NCBI GenBank assembly: GCA_013334655.1
Contig: JAAXXD010000012.1
Location: forward strand, 1 to 45,691
Direction: 5' to 3'
From: Chlorobaculum sp.
GTDB lineage: Bacteria; Bacteroidota; Chlorobiia; Chlorobiales; Chlorobiaceae
Length of the DNA stretch: 45,691 nucleotides
A program made the position numbers and the translations under genes. The number at the start of each line of letters is the position of its first letter. Positions within the stretch are counted from its first letter, which is position 1. The notes beneath the pieces were generated by a model. It saw only the letters and a program-made list of their open reading frames with translations, was not told the origin of the DNA and made no database searches. Shown here in pieces: positions 18,732-27,476 of the stretch.

Positions 18732-19610
18732 CTACCGTTTGATCGCGAGGTTCACGAAGCGGTGCGACCATCTTCCCTCCTCGCCGATGGTCAGTTCGCC
18801 GTAGCGTTCGGGAAAGTAGCGGAAACTTCCGCCGTTGATGAATGCGATGCCGCCTGCCTGATAGACCTGAAAACGGTGAAAGTGGCCGTGCAGCACCAGT
18901 TTGACGCCGAGATTCTTCACGACGTTGAGGTACTCGTCACGGTTCTTGAACTCCATTGTCCAGTCGAACGCCTGATCGACCAGGGCACCGGTGCCGTACA
19001 CCTTGTAGGCGTGGTGGCAGAGGCCGATGATGAAGGTGTCGTCGAGCGCCTGCCGCACGCCGGGTTCCATGAGCGCCCGGAACGTTTCACGCGAGACGCT
19101 GCCCCGCGCCCCGACCGGATTTTCCGATCCCGACCACGGTTCCACCGTATTGACCGCCACGAACGAGAGGGCGATCTCGCCGAAGTGCATCACCTTGACG
19201 AATGGTACGCCCGCCGTTTCTTCGCCGTCGCCGCTGATGAGGGGACGGAAGATGTTGTTGAACTGCCGGAGCCGCTCGTCCACCCGGCGCTGGCGAGTTC
19301 GGTCATCGGGGTTGAGCGCGTTGTAGATGCGCATCTCCTCTTCGAGATCGATCAGGTCGTGATTACCCGGTATCACCGTGGTTTTCGTCCAGTCGAACAG
19401 GCCGTGCCGCGATAGAGCGTCCCGGATAATCGTCCATTGCGCCGGAACGGCCGTATCGATCAGATCGCCGGTCATCACGAGGTGATCGTAGCCGCGACGG
19501 ACGAACTCGCCGAGCATAACGTCAAGTTTTTCCTGCAGGTAACGATCGTTCCTGTTCGCAAAATGCAGATCGGAAAGATGGGCGATGGTTACTTTCTTCT
19601 CAAAGGACAC
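18732..19610 (-). CDS. calcineurin-like metallophosphoesterase
   Basis: A 292-residue cytoplasmic phosphoesterase with all motifs of the dinuclear metal site: SDLHF (Asp14, His16), MTGDLID (Asp48), VIPGNHDLID (Asn, His), a single His in IGLCHHAYKV and the closing LHGHFHRF. The order resembles the 3',5'-cAMP phosphodiesterase/CpdA-like and YbbD-type families; the substrate cannot be told from the sequence. It is monocistronic, convergent with ftnA and divergent from glgP. Confidence 0.88.
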   Translation of the reverse strand: MSFEKKVTIAHLSDLHFANRNDRYLQEKLDVMLGEFVRRGYDHLVMTGDLIDTAVPAQWTIIRDALSRHGLFDWTKTTVIPGNHDLIDLEEEMRIYNALNPDDRTRQRRVDERLRQFNNIFRPLISGDGEETAGVPFVKVMHFGEIALSFVAVNTVEPWSGSENPVGARGSVSRETFRALMEPGVRQALDDTFIIGLCHHAYKVYGTGALVDQAFDWTMEFKNRDEYLNVVKNLGVKLVLHGHFHRFQVYQAGGIAFINGGSFRYFPERYGELTIGEEGRWSHRFVNLAIKR

Positions 19611-19804
19611 CGTTGCAATGTGGATTTACGGGTTGAAAGATTTAAATTTAGCAAGCAAAGAGTGAAACTGGCAGGATCGGAACCGCCGTGAATCCCGAAT
19701 TCCCCTGTTTATCCCCGCATCCTCTTCAGGGTTGCATTGCGTAAGATACTGCGTTTTCTTAACCTGCGCCACCTGGGGAACGAAGCAAAATCCACAAATC
19801 CAAC

Positions 19805-21928
19805 ATGTCGAAAAACATCTCCGCCGTCAAAAAACTCTCCCGGAACCTCTGGTGGTCATGGGATACCGAAGCGAAATCCCTCTTCAAAAACCTCTCGCCG
19901 CTCCTGTGGGAACGGGTCAATCACAATCCGGTCGAGCTGCTCCGCCACATTTCCACCGATGAACTCGAAGCTCGCTGCTCATGCGAGATGGGCAAAAAAA
20001 TCGAGGAGGTGAATCAGCGTTTCAACGACTACATCGCCGAGAAAAACACCTGGGCCGCTGAACACGCGCCGCATCTGGTTGCCAATCCTGTCGCCTACTT
20101 CAGCGCCGAGTTCGGCGTTCACGAGAGCCTCCGCATCTACTCCGGCGGCCTCGGCATTCTCTCGGGCGACCACATCAAGTCGGCCAGCGACCTCGGCCTC
20201 AATTTCATCGGCATCTCTCTGTTCTACAAGGAGGGCTACTTCCGCCAGTACCTCAACCACGACGGCTGGCAAATCGAGGATTATCCGCTGCAATACCCCG
20301 AGAGCCTGCCCATCGAAAAGGTCACCACGGCGGATGGCAAGGATCTGATCATCGAAGTCACCATCGCGCAGAGCACCGTCTTCGCCCAGGCGTGGAGCCT
20401 GAAGGTCGGGCGCGCCACGCTCTACTTGCTCGACACCAACATCCCGGCCAACGAGATGCACTACCGAGACATCTGCTCGCGAGTCTACGGCGGCGACCAG
20501 AACATGCGCATCAACCAGGAGATTCTGCTCGGCATCGGCGGCATCAAGCTCCTGAAGGCGCTGAAGCTCGAACCCGCTGTCTATCACATGAACGAAGGGC
20601 ACTCGGCGTTCCTCACGCTCGAACTGCTTGCCGATGAGATCGCCAAAGGGTGCTCTTTCGACGTGGCGAAGGCCAAAGTGAAGGAGCAGTGTGTCTTCAC
20701 GACTCACACTCCGGTACCCGCCGGTCACGACCGTTTTTCGCGGGATATGATGGCTTACACCTTCTCCAAGTACCTGACCCTCTCCGGCATGGAGTTCGAG
20801 GAGGTCATGCGGCTTGGAAGCGAAAATCCGGCGGACACTTCGGGTCTGTTCACCATGACCGTGCTCTCCCTCAGGCTCTCCCGCTGCGCCAACGGCGTCT
20901 CGAAGCTGCACGGCGAGGTTTCGCGCGATATGTGGAAACATCTCTACTCGACAAACGATCCAAAAGAGGTGCCGATCGGCCATGTGACAAACGGTATCCA
21001 TACCAGGAGCTGGAGCAGCGGATTCACCGAACGCTTCTGGAAGCAACATGCCGGAGACCTCGGAGAGCTGTTCTCGTCGAGGGAGTCGGTCGATGCGGTG
21101 CTGGCGAAGGTTTCCGACAATGACCTGTGGTGCCTGCGCTACCACCTGAAGCGCAACCTGATGGACTATATTGCGCGATACCTGTCGAACCAGCTCTATC
21201 ATCAGCACCAGTACACAACCCCTTTCAAACCGTGCGATTCTTCACGGTCGGCCAAAAGTGCGCTATCACCCGACGTTCTGACCATCGGCTTCGCCCGCCG
21301 GTTCGCTACCTACAAGCGTGCGCCACTGCTCTTCCAGGATATGGACCGGCTCAACGCCATCGTCAACAACACGAATATGCCTGTGCAGATCATCTTCGCG
21401 GGCAAGGCGCATCCGCATGACGACGCCGGAAAGGAGTACATTCGGCAGATCGTCGAGCACTCGCGCCGTCCGGAGTTCCTCGGCAAGGTGATCTTCCTCG
21501 AAAACTACAACATCGGCGTAGCCAAGCGTCTTGTCTCCGGCGTCGATGTGTGGCTCAACAACCCCGTCAGGCCGATGGAGGCCAGCGGCACCTCGGGCCA
21601 GAAGACCGTGCTGCACGGCGGCCTGAACCTGAGCATCATCGACGGCTGGTGGTGCGAGGCCTACAACGGCACCAACGGCTGGTCGATCGGCCACGGCGAA
21701 GAGTACGGCAATTACGACGAGCAGTACCGCTTTGACGCGAACAAGCTGTATGAAGTGCTCGAACACCAGATCATTCCTACCTTCTACGAGCGCAACGAGC
21801 ACAACCTGCCGGTCAGGTGGCTGAAGAACATCCGCAACGCCATCGCCACCATCGCACCGGTGTACAACACCGACCGGATGGTCAAGGAGTACACCATGCG
21901 CTACTACCTCAAGGAGCCGCGCCCCTGA
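19805..21928 (+). CDS. glgP: alpha-glucan (glycogen) phosphorylase, short GT35 type
   Basis: Releases glucose-1-phosphate from glycogen or maltodextrin using PLP. The 707-residue length fits the shorter bacterial alpha-glucan phosphorylases (classical E. coli forms have about 800). Key stretches: VAYFSAEFGVHESLRIYSGG and GGLGILSGDHIKSASDLG near the N-terminus, VYHMNEGHSAFLTLE, FTTHTPVPAGHDRF, and the PLP site EASGTSGQK (Lys600) followed by GGLNLSIIDGWWCEAYNG. In green sulfur bacteria it would mobilise glycogen stored in the light. Upstream neighbour is divergent; pyrD follows after 18 nt and may share the transcript. Confidence 0.95.
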   Translation: MSKNISAVKKLSRNLWWSWDTEAKSLFKNLSPLLWERVNHNPVELLRHISTDELEARCSCEMGKKIEEVNQRFNDYIAEKNTWAAEHAPHLVANPVAYFSAEFGVHESLRIYSGGLGILSGDHIKSASDLGLNFIGISLFYKEGYFRQYLNHDGWQIEDYPLQYPESLPIEKVTTADGKDLIIEVTIAQSTVFAQAWSLKVGRATLYLLDTNIPANEMHYRDICSRVYGGDQNMRINQEILLGIGGIKLLKALKLEPAVYHMNEGHSAFLTLELLADEIAKGCSFDVAKAKVKEQCVFTTHTPVPAGHDRFSRDMMAYTFSKYLTLSGMEFEEVMRLGSENPADTSGLFTMTVLSLRLSRCANGVSKLHGEVSRDMWKHLYSTNDPKEVPIGHVTNGIHTRSWSSGFTERFWKQHAGDLGELFSSRESVDAVLAKVSDNDLWCLRYHLKRNLMDYIARYLSNQLYHQHQYTTPFKPCDSSRSAKSALSPDVLTIGFARRFATYKRAPLLFQDMDRLNAIVNNTNMPVQIIFAGKAHPHDDAGKEYIRQIVEHSRRPEFLGKVIFLENYNIGVAKRLVSGVDVWLNNPVRPMEASGTSGQKTVLHGGLNLSIIDGWWCEAYNGTNGWSIGHGEEYGNYDEQYRFDANKLYEVLEHQIIPTFYERNEHNLPVRWLKNIRNAIATIAPVYNTDRMVKEYTMRYYLKEPRP

Positions 21929-21946
21929 GTCAATCCGATCAGCAAC

Positions 21947-22891
21947 ATGATTTCACCATCGACAACAACGACCATGAACTCCCCTGCCGCCGTGAGCCTC
22001 GGCAGGGGGTTGGATTTGCGCTCGCCGGTCATGCTCGCCTCGGGCACGGTTTCCTACGGCGAAGAGCTGTCGCAGCTTTGCGATCTTTCGAAAATCGGCG
22101 GGCTGGTGACGAAAGCCATTTCTCCCGAACCACGTACCGGCAATCCGCCGCAGCGCATCGCCGAGACCTCGTGCGGCATGATCAACGCCATCGGGCTGGC
22201 CAACGTGGGCCTCGACAAGTTCGTTTCGGATAAAGTCCCGTTCTTGCAGACGCTCGACACGCGGGTGATCGTCAACATCGCGGGCAAGTCGATAGACGAC
22301 TACTGCCAGGTGGTCGAGAGGCTCGATTCGGTCGAAGGGATCGCGGCCTACGAGCTGAACCTCTCCTGTCCGAACGTCAAGGGGGAGTGCATGATCATGG
22401 GGGTCAGCCCGGATGCAACGCGCGAGATCGTCTCGACCCTGCGCAAACTGACCAACAGGCATCTGATGGTCAAGCTCACGCCAAACGTCACCTCGATCAG
22501 CACCATCGCGATTGCCGCCGAAGAGGCGGGGGCGGACTCGGTGTCACTCATCAACACGGTGGTCGGCATGGCTGTGGACTACCGCACCCGCAAGCCGCTG
22601 CTGAAGAACGTCACGGGCGGCCTCTCCGGCCCGGCGATCAAGCCAATCGCGCTCGCCAAGGTGTGGGAGGTGTCGCGGGCCGTGAAAATCCCGGTGGTAG
22701 GCATGGGCGGCATCGCCTCGTTTGCCGACGCGATGGAGTTCCTGCTCGTCGGAGCGAGCGCCATCCAGATCGGCACGATGAACTTCGTCTACCCCGACAT
22801 CGGCGAAAAAATCGCCATCGCGATTGACGAATTCTTCGCCGCGCCGGGAGCGCCAAAGTTCAGCGAGTACGTCGGAAGCTTGATCGTGTAA
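21947..22891 (+). CDS. pyrD: dihydroorotate dehydrogenase, class 1B catalytic subunit
   Basis: FMN enzyme oxidising dihydroorotate to orotate in pyrimidine synthesis. Motifs: SPVMLASGTVSYGEEL, the phosphate-loop KAISPEPRTGNPPQR, and the active-site stretch ELNLSCPNVKG whose Cys identifies class 1 enzymes; MGGIASFADAMEFLLVGASA closes the FMN site. Single-chain length is 314 residues from 21947 or 305 from the internal ATG at 21974 (MNSPAAVSLG), which starts nearer to the family N-terminus and may be the real start. Class 1B enzymes need a PyrK partner; the FNR-fold gene at 5829 belongs to that superfamily but pairs with its own neighbour. Confidence 0.93.
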   Translation: MISPSTTTTMNSPAAVSLGRGLDLRSPVMLASGTVSYGEELSQLCDLSKIGGLVTKAISPEPRTGNPPQRIAETSCGMINAIGLANVGLDKFVSDKVPFLQTLDTRVIVNIAGKSIDDYCQVVERLDSVEGIAAYELNLSCPNVKGECMIMGVSPDATREIVSTLRKLTNRHLMVKLTPNVTSISTIAIAAEEAGADSVSLINTVVGMAVDYRTRKPLLKNVTGGLSGPAIKPIALAKVWEVSRAVKIPVVGMGGIASFADAMEFLLVGASAIQIGTMNFVYPDIGEKIAIAIDEFFAAPGAPKFSEYVGSLIV

Positions 22892-22895
22892 GGCA

Positions 22896-22926
22896 ATGGA
22901 TAATTGATAATGGACAATTGATAATG
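22896..22926. repeat. short tandem AT-rich repeat (GATAATGGA/GATAATT units)
   Basis: Successive units ATGGATAATTG, ATAATGGACAATTG, ATAATG. A related run (GTTGATGGTTGATGG then GATAATGGATAATGG) occupies 35128-35166. No function visible. Confidence 0.55.
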
Positions 22927-22929
22927 TAG

Positions 22930-22950
22930 GGGCAGGCCTCGCGCCTGCCC
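22930..22950. repeat. palindromic repeat GGGCAGGC-N5-GCCTGCCC
   Basis: Perfect 8-bp stem with a CTCGC loop, preceded by GTAG. A sister copy in opposite orientation is at 31048-31070 (GGGCAGAC, GTCTGCCCC, then TAC). Both are intergenic; it may act as a terminator for pyrD, though no T-run follows directly. Confidence 0.55.
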
Positions 22951-23009
22951 TCGATCAGTCAGATCCGATTGATCTTTTTTTACCCAAACCCAAACACCAC
23001 CACTATACC

Positions 23010-23477
23010 ATGCGCATAGGAATCGGCATAGACGTTCACCAGTTCGTGGAAGGCAGAAAGCTCATCATCGGCGGGGTTGACATCCCCTCGCCGGTCGGCC
23101 TGCTCGGCCACAGCGATGCCGACGTGCTGCTGCACGCCATCAGCGACGCGCTGCTCGGCGCGGCGGCGCTCGGCGACATCGGCAAGCACTTCCCCGACAC
23201 CAGCGCGGAGTTCAAGGACATCGACAGCATGATCCTCCTGAAGCACGTCGGCAAACTGCTCGACCGCGAAGGGTACAAACCGGTGAACATCGACGTCATG
23301 CTGCTGCTCGAAAAGCCGAAAATCGCCCCATACATCGAGGATATGCGCCGCAACATCGCCCGCTGCCTCGACCTTGAGCTGAACGCCGTCTCGGTGAAGG
23401 CCACCACCAACGAAAAACTGGGCTACGTAGGCCGCCAGGAGGGCGCCTGCGCCCACGCGGTGTGCTTGATTGAGTGA
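23010..23477 (+). CDS. ispF: 2-C-methyl-D-erythritol 2,4-cyclodiphosphate synthase
   Basis: Zinc enzyme of the MEP isoprenoid pathway, a trimer in the cytoplasm. The 155 residues begin [12 protein letters not shown], giving the zinc ligands Asp8 and His10; the third, His42, lies in [30 protein letters not shown] and [19 protein letters not shown] are family signatures. Isoprenoids from this pathway supply the tails attached by BchG at 34130. A 9-nt-period hairpin array begins 15 nt after the stop. Confidence 0.97.
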   Translation: MRIGIGIDVHQFVEGRKLIIGGVDIPSPVGLLGHSDADVLLHAISDALLGAAALGDIGKHFPDTSAEFKDIDSMILLKHVGKLLDREGYKPVNIDVMLLLEKPKIAPYIEDMRRNIARCLDLELNAVSVKATTNEKLGYVGRQEGACAHAVCLIE

Positions 23478-23491
23478 GAAAGAGGGAGCTG

Positions 23492-23569
23492 GTGGACGAA
23501 GTGGACTCTGTGGACGCCCCCAAAGAATCCAAATTCCTCTTCGTCCACCAAGTCCACAACGTCCACAAT
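23492..23569. repeat. 9-nt-period inverted array (GTGGACNNN type)
   Basis: Left units GTGGACGAA, GTGGACTCT, GTGGACGCC; after a 24-nt loop, right units GTCCACCAA, GTCCACAAC, GTCCACAAT. The first six bases of each unit are constant, the last three vary, and the arms pair. It lies between the convergent ispF and ABC permease genes. Confidence 0.8.
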
Positions 23570-23577
23570 CTTACATT

Positions 23578-24849
23578 CTACCCCACCTCGCCTCGCAGCA
23601 CCCGCACCGGCAGATAGCTCGTGGCCCGGCGGGCTGGCCCGACCGAGGAGATCACGGCAATCACGATGCCGAACGCTATCACCAGAAGATGCGCGTCGGG
23701 AGATTCGATGATCAGCAAACGGTCGGCGCTGATGACCCCCGCGCTGCTTGGCGCGAAGCGGATCCGGCTGATGAGGTCGCAGATGAGGTGGCCCACCGGG
23801 CTGCCCACCAGTACGCCGAAGGTGCCGATCATCAGCCCTTCGAGCATGAAGATGCGCGTGATGCTCTTGCGCTGAAGCCCCATTGAGCGCAGAATGGCAA
23901 TATCCTTCACCTTCTGCAGCACCACGGTCGTCATGACCGACGACACGCCAAGCCCCGCCACCACAAAGACGAAGCTGACCAGCACCATCGTAATGATGCC
24001 GTTGCGGTTGTAGAAATCAATCACGTTCTTGTTGCTTTCGCTCCAGCTTTTGGTGTCGTAGCCGGTCAGCTTCTCGATCCTTGCCGCGATGGCGTCTGCC
24101 TCGACGATGTCGGAAATCCGCAGGCCGATGCCGGTCACGCTGTTCGCCGGAAGCAACTCCATGCGTTGAGCCAGCGCCAGATTGACGTAGGCCTCCTTGT
24201 CATCCTTGGCGTTGAAACCGCTCCTGAAGCGCCCCACGACCAGCACCGGATACTCGTGCCCCGCCTTGTCCACCAGCATGATCGTGTCGCGATACTCCGC
24301 CTTGAGCTTGTCGGCGAGCATCGAGCCGAGGATGATGCCGTTCGGCGTCCAGGCCAGCTCGGCGAGCGCTTCGGAATCGAGCAGATTCTTTTTCAGCCCG
24401 GCGATTCCCCCTTCGAGCGAGGGCATGACCCCTTTGGCGAAGCAGGGGGTGAAGCGGTTCTTGTTGCGGGCGAGCAGCTTGCTGGTGACGTACGGCGAAA
24501 TATCGACTACCTCGCGAATCGGGCTGACGGTCGCGACCACCTGACTGTAGTTCTTGATTACCACCTTCCGGTCGGTGGTCACATTCTTGCGGACAAAGGA
24601 GATGCGCCCCTGCATGATGCCGATGAGATTATCCGGCACCTCCGGCACGACGCGATCAGCACCGATGGTGATGTGCGGCGCGACATCGATCAGCCGCAGA
24701 AAGACGTTCATCGACGACCCGCGCGTCATGGCGATGGTGGTGATCATCATCGCCGAGCCGACCGCCACGCCGAGCACTGTCAGCGCGGTCTGGCGCTTTC
24801 TCTCGCGCAGATGCACCCAGGCGAACCGAAGATGATCGAGGAAGGTCAT
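23578..24849 (-). CDS. ABC transporter permease, MacB/FtsX family
   Basis: A 423-residue inner-membrane permease. One membrane helix near residues 22-45 (QTALTVLGVAVGSAMMITT) is followed by a large periplasmic MacB core domain (~residues 50-270) and three C-terminal helices, the last two in LMIGTFGVLVGSPVGHLI and LLVIAFGIVIAVISSVGPAR. VLQKVKDIAILRSMGLQRKS is the cytoplasmic coupling motif shared with LolC/LolE and MacB. Such permeases need a separate ATPase, and none is adjacent: pfk is divergent upstream and ispF convergent downstream. Lipoprotein release or efflux are the usual roles; the substrate is unknown. Confidence 0.88.
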   Translation of the reverse strand: MTFLDHLRFAWVHLRERKRQTALTVLGVAVGSAMMITTIAMTRGSSMNVFLRLIDVAPHITIGADRVVPEVPDNLIGIMQGRISFVRKNVTTDRKVVIKNYSQVVATVSPIREVVDISPYVTSKLLARNKNRFTPCFAKGVMPSLEGGIAGLKKNLLDSEALAELAWTPNGIILGSMLADKLKAEYRDTIMLVDKAGHEYPVLVVGRFRSGFNAKDDKEAYVNLALAQRMELLPANSVTGIGLRISDIVEADAIAARIEKLTGYDTKSWSESNKNVIDFYNRNGIITMVLVSFVFVVAGLGVSSVMTTVVLQKVKDIAILRSMGLQRKSITRIFMLEGLMIGTFGVLVGSPVGHLICDLISRIRFAPSSAGVISADRLLIIESPDAHLLVIAFGIVIAVISSVGPARRATSYLPVRVLRGEVG

Positions 24850-25014
24850 GTTCCGATGGATTCAGTGAAAATTCAACGATTCGTATTTCATCATACGGCA
24901 ATGAAATATCAGCCAAATACTCTATCTTGACCGATATACCGCGCCATGCAACAATGGTGTAATAAATCAAATTAAGCTGTTAAAAGCTAACCTGAGGAAA
25001 AAGGAGAGAGCAGC

Positions 25015-26220
25015 GTGAAAAAAATCGGAATTCTTACCAGCGGCGGGGACTGCGGCGGACTGAACGCCGTTATCAAGGGTGCCGCGCTCATGGCCCTGAA
25101 CAAAGGGCTGGAACTCTATGTGATCCCGAACGGCTACGCCGGATTGTACAACCTCCTGAACCAGGAGCGCCTCGTGAAGTTCGACGAAGCCCGTCTCGAC
25201 CAGTTCCAGGCCAGCTTCGCCGGTTCGGAAGCGGGCCATTCGCGTGTCAAGATCAAGGCGATCAGCAACCCCGACAAGTACAACCGCATCAAGGTCGGCA
25301 TGAAAAAGTTCGATCTCGACGCGCTGATCATCAGCGGCGGCGACGATTCGGGCAGCGTTATGATCGACCTGAATCTGAACGGCATCCAGTGTATCCACTG
25401 CCCGAAGACGATGGACCTCGACCTCCAGACCTACTCGGTCGGCGGCGACTCCACCATCAACCGTATCGCGCAGTTCGTCGAGGATCTGAAAACCACCGGA
25501 CGCACCCACAACCGCGTGCTCGTCACCGAGGTGTTCGGGCGCTACGCCGGTCACACGGCCTTCCGCAGCGGCGTGGCCGCCGAGGCGGACTGCATCCTGA
25601 TCCCGGAAATTCCGGTTGACTGGGACGTGATGTACGAGCACATCGTCGAGCGCTTCACCCGCCGCATCCGCCAGAGCGACGTGCACAGCGGCACTTACAC
25701 CGTCGTCGTGGCCGAGGGGATGAAGAACGCCGACGGCACGGACATCGTCGATGAATCGGCGGGCGTCGATGCGTTCGGCCACAAGAAGCTGGCCGGCGCG
25801 GGCAAATATGTGTGCCAGCAGATCCAGAAGCGCTTCAAGGCCGATCCGCGTATGCCCCTCTTCATGAAGGAGACCGGCATGTTCGTCGAGGGCATCTATG
25901 AAATTCCCGAGGTGCGCGAAGTGCATCCGGGCCACCTGGTGCGCGCCGGACACTCCTCGGCCTACGACATCAACTTCGGCTTCGAGGCCGGAGCCGCCGC
26001 CGTGCTGCTTCTGCTCGACGGCAAGACCGGCGTGACGATCTCCAAGGTCAAAGGCCGCAAGATCGAGTACATCGACTCCACCAAAGCCATCGCCCAGCGC
26101 CACGTCGATCTGGAGCATGTAGCCATGTACGAATCGCTCGGCACCTGCTTCGGCAGAAAGCCGGTAGAGTTCGAGCCGATCATGCGCGAGGTAGAGGGCG
26201 TATACGAAAGGATTTACTGA
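25015..26220 (+). CDS. pfkA: 6-phosphofructokinase, probably pyrophosphate-dependent
   Basis: Phosphorylates fructose-6-phosphate in the cytoplasm. The 401-residue protein starts with GTG at 25015 behind a strong AAGGAGAG site. TSGGDCGGLNAVIKG is the nucleotide loop and EVFGRYAGHTA the sugar-phosphate contact. Two positions that separate ATP from PPi enzymes point to PPi: the motif is GGDD (residues 108-111, ATP enzymes have GGDG) and PKTMDLD carries Lys131 where ATP enzymes have Gly. The middle of the second motif is D-L-D instead of the usual D-N-D. If PPi-dependent, the reaction is reversible and suits an autotroph running gluconeogenesis. The gene symbol is conventional; the cofactor is an inference. 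Confidence 0.88.
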   Translation: MKKIGILTSGGDCGGLNAVIKGAALMALNKGLELYVIPNGYAGLYNLLNQERLVKFDEARLDQFQASFAGSEAGHSRVKIKAISNPDKYNRIKVGMKKFDLDALIISGGDDSGSVMIDLNLNGIQCIHCPKTMDLDLQTYSVGGDSTINRIAQFVEDLKTTGRTHNRVLVTEVFGRYAGHTAFRSGVAAEADCILIPEIPVDWDVMYEHIVERFTRRIRQSDVHSGTYTVVVAEGMKNADGTDIVDESAGVDAFGHKKLAGAGKYVCQQIQKRFKADPRMPLFMKETGMFVEGIYEIPEVREVHPGHLVRAGHSSAYDINFGFEAGAAAVLLLLDGKTGVTISKVKGRKIEYIDSTKAIAQRHVDLEHVAMYESLGTCFGRKPVEFEPIMREVEGVYERIY

Positions 26221-26232
26221 GTGAGAAAAGTA

Positions 26233-26310
26233 GGCTTTGTGGACGAAGTGGACGCTGTGGACAAAGAGATTGTTCCGTTGCATCCTGTTCCGTCCACAAA
26301 GTCCACAGCC
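26233..26310. repeat. 9-nt-period inverted array (GTGGACNNN type)
   Basis: Left units GTGGACGAA, GTGGACGCT, GTGGACAAA (26239-26265); right units GTCCACAAA, GTCCACAGC (26292-26309), with outer GGCT / AGCC also pairing. It starts just after the pfk stop. Like the copy at 23492 it is preceded by TGAGTGAGAAA. Confidence 0.8.
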
Positions 26311-26407
26311 TTTCTGAATTAGCGCCTCCTTGCTTTCAAAAAATTCAAAACGGACTATCTTAAAAGAAAAATTCTTTACCGTTTTTTTCACTCAATTTCA
26401 TCTGTTC

Positions 26408-27319
26408 ATGTACAACTCGCTTAAAATATGGATGAACGGCGAACTGGTTGACTGGAGTGATGCCAAAATCCATGTCATGTCCCACGTCGCCCACTATGGT
26501 TCGTCTACCTTCGAAGGCATCCGCTGCTACGATACTGCCAAAGGCTCGGCCCTGCTCTTTCTCGACGAACATGTCCGCCGCCTCTGGGAGTCTTCGAAAA
26601 TCTACCGCATAGAGATTCCCTACTCGGAAACCGAGATCAAGGACGCCATTATCGCCACCATCAAGGCCAACAACCACAAGGCATGCTATGTCCGTCCACT
26701 GGTGTTCCGCGGGCAGGGCGCGCTTGGCGTCAATCCGCACCGCGCTTCCATCGAGGTCGCCATCGCCACCTGGGAATGGGGCACCTACCTCGGCGAGGAT
26801 GTGCTCGAAAACGGCGTTGACGTCAAGGTCTCGTCGTGGCACCGCCTCGCGCCGAACACTCTGCCCTCGTGGGCCAAAGCTGGCGGCAACTACATGAACT
26901 CGCAGCTCATCAAAATGGAGGCGATCTCGGACGGCTACGCCGAAGGGCTTGCGCTCGACCACAACGGCTACGTCGCCGAGGGCAGCGGCGAGAACATCTT
27001 TGTCGTCAGGCACAATATCATCTACACCCCCCTGGCCGCGCAGTCGATCTTGCCGGGCTTCACCCGTCATGCAGTGATGCACATCGCCAAGGAGCTTGGC
27101 TACGAGGTTCGCGAAACGCTCATTCCCCGCGAGGCGCTTTACATCGCCGACGAAATCTTCCTCACCGGCACGGCTGCCGAGATCACCCCGGTCAGAAGCG
27201 TGGACAGGATTCCGATCGGCAACGAAAAACGCGGCCCGGTCACCGAAGCCTTGCAGCACGAATACCTCAAAATCGTCCACAGCGGCGAAGATCCGTACAA
27301 CTGGCTGACCTTTATCTGA
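26408..27319 (+). CDS. ilvE: branched-chain amino acid aminotransferase
   Basis: Class IV PLP aminotransferase, last step of valine, leucine and isoleucine synthesis. From the ATG at 26408 it has 303 residues beginning MYNSLKIWMNGELVDW; an earlier in-frame start would add 26 AT-rich residues outside the family. The PLP lysine is Lys157 in PSWAKAGGNYMNSQL; ALDHNGYVAEGSGENIFVV and DEIFLTGTAAEITPV are family signatures. It is followed by a dispersed repeat and holB. Confidence 0.95.
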   Translation: MYNSLKIWMNGELVDWSDAKIHVMSHVAHYGSSTFEGIRCYDTAKGSALLFLDEHVRRLWESSKIYRIEIPYSETEIKDAIIATIKANNHKACYVRPLVFRGQGALGVNPHRASIEVAIATWEWGTYLGEDVLENGVDVKVSSWHRLAPNTLPSWAKAGGNYMNSQLIKMEAISDGYAEGLALDHNGYVAEGSGENIFVVRHNIIYTPLAAQSILPGFTRHAVMHIAKELGYEVRETLIPREALYIADEIFLTGTAAEITPVRSVDRIPIGNEKRGPVTEALQHEYLKIVHSGEDPYNWLTFI

Positions 27320-27332
27320 GCGAAGAGGCATG

Positions 27333-27476
27333 TTGGCACCTCTATGGATTGTCGTGAGCGGTTCGAGTGCAAGGCGGACGGAGCACAGAAACCGGAGCGT
27401 ACAGTTAGTACGTGAGGATTTCGAGCACCGACCAACGCAGCAATCGAATTGCGCAACAAATACAGAGAGGCGCCAA
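27333..27476 (+). repeat. dispersed structured repeat, copy 1, with outer stem reaching the holB start
   Basis: Core 27351-27456 is nearly the same sequence as 32842-32949 (shared blocks GAGCGGTTCGAGTGCAAGGC, AGAAACCGGAG, GAGGATTTCGAGCACC, CAACGCAGCAATCGAATTGC). The apex is a small hairpin CGTAC-AGTTA-GTACG. Outer arms TTGGCACCTCT (27333-27343) and AGAGGCGCCAA (27466-27476) pair in 10 of 11 positions; the right arm contains the holB ribosome-binding site and the first base of its ATG. Confidence 0.75.
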
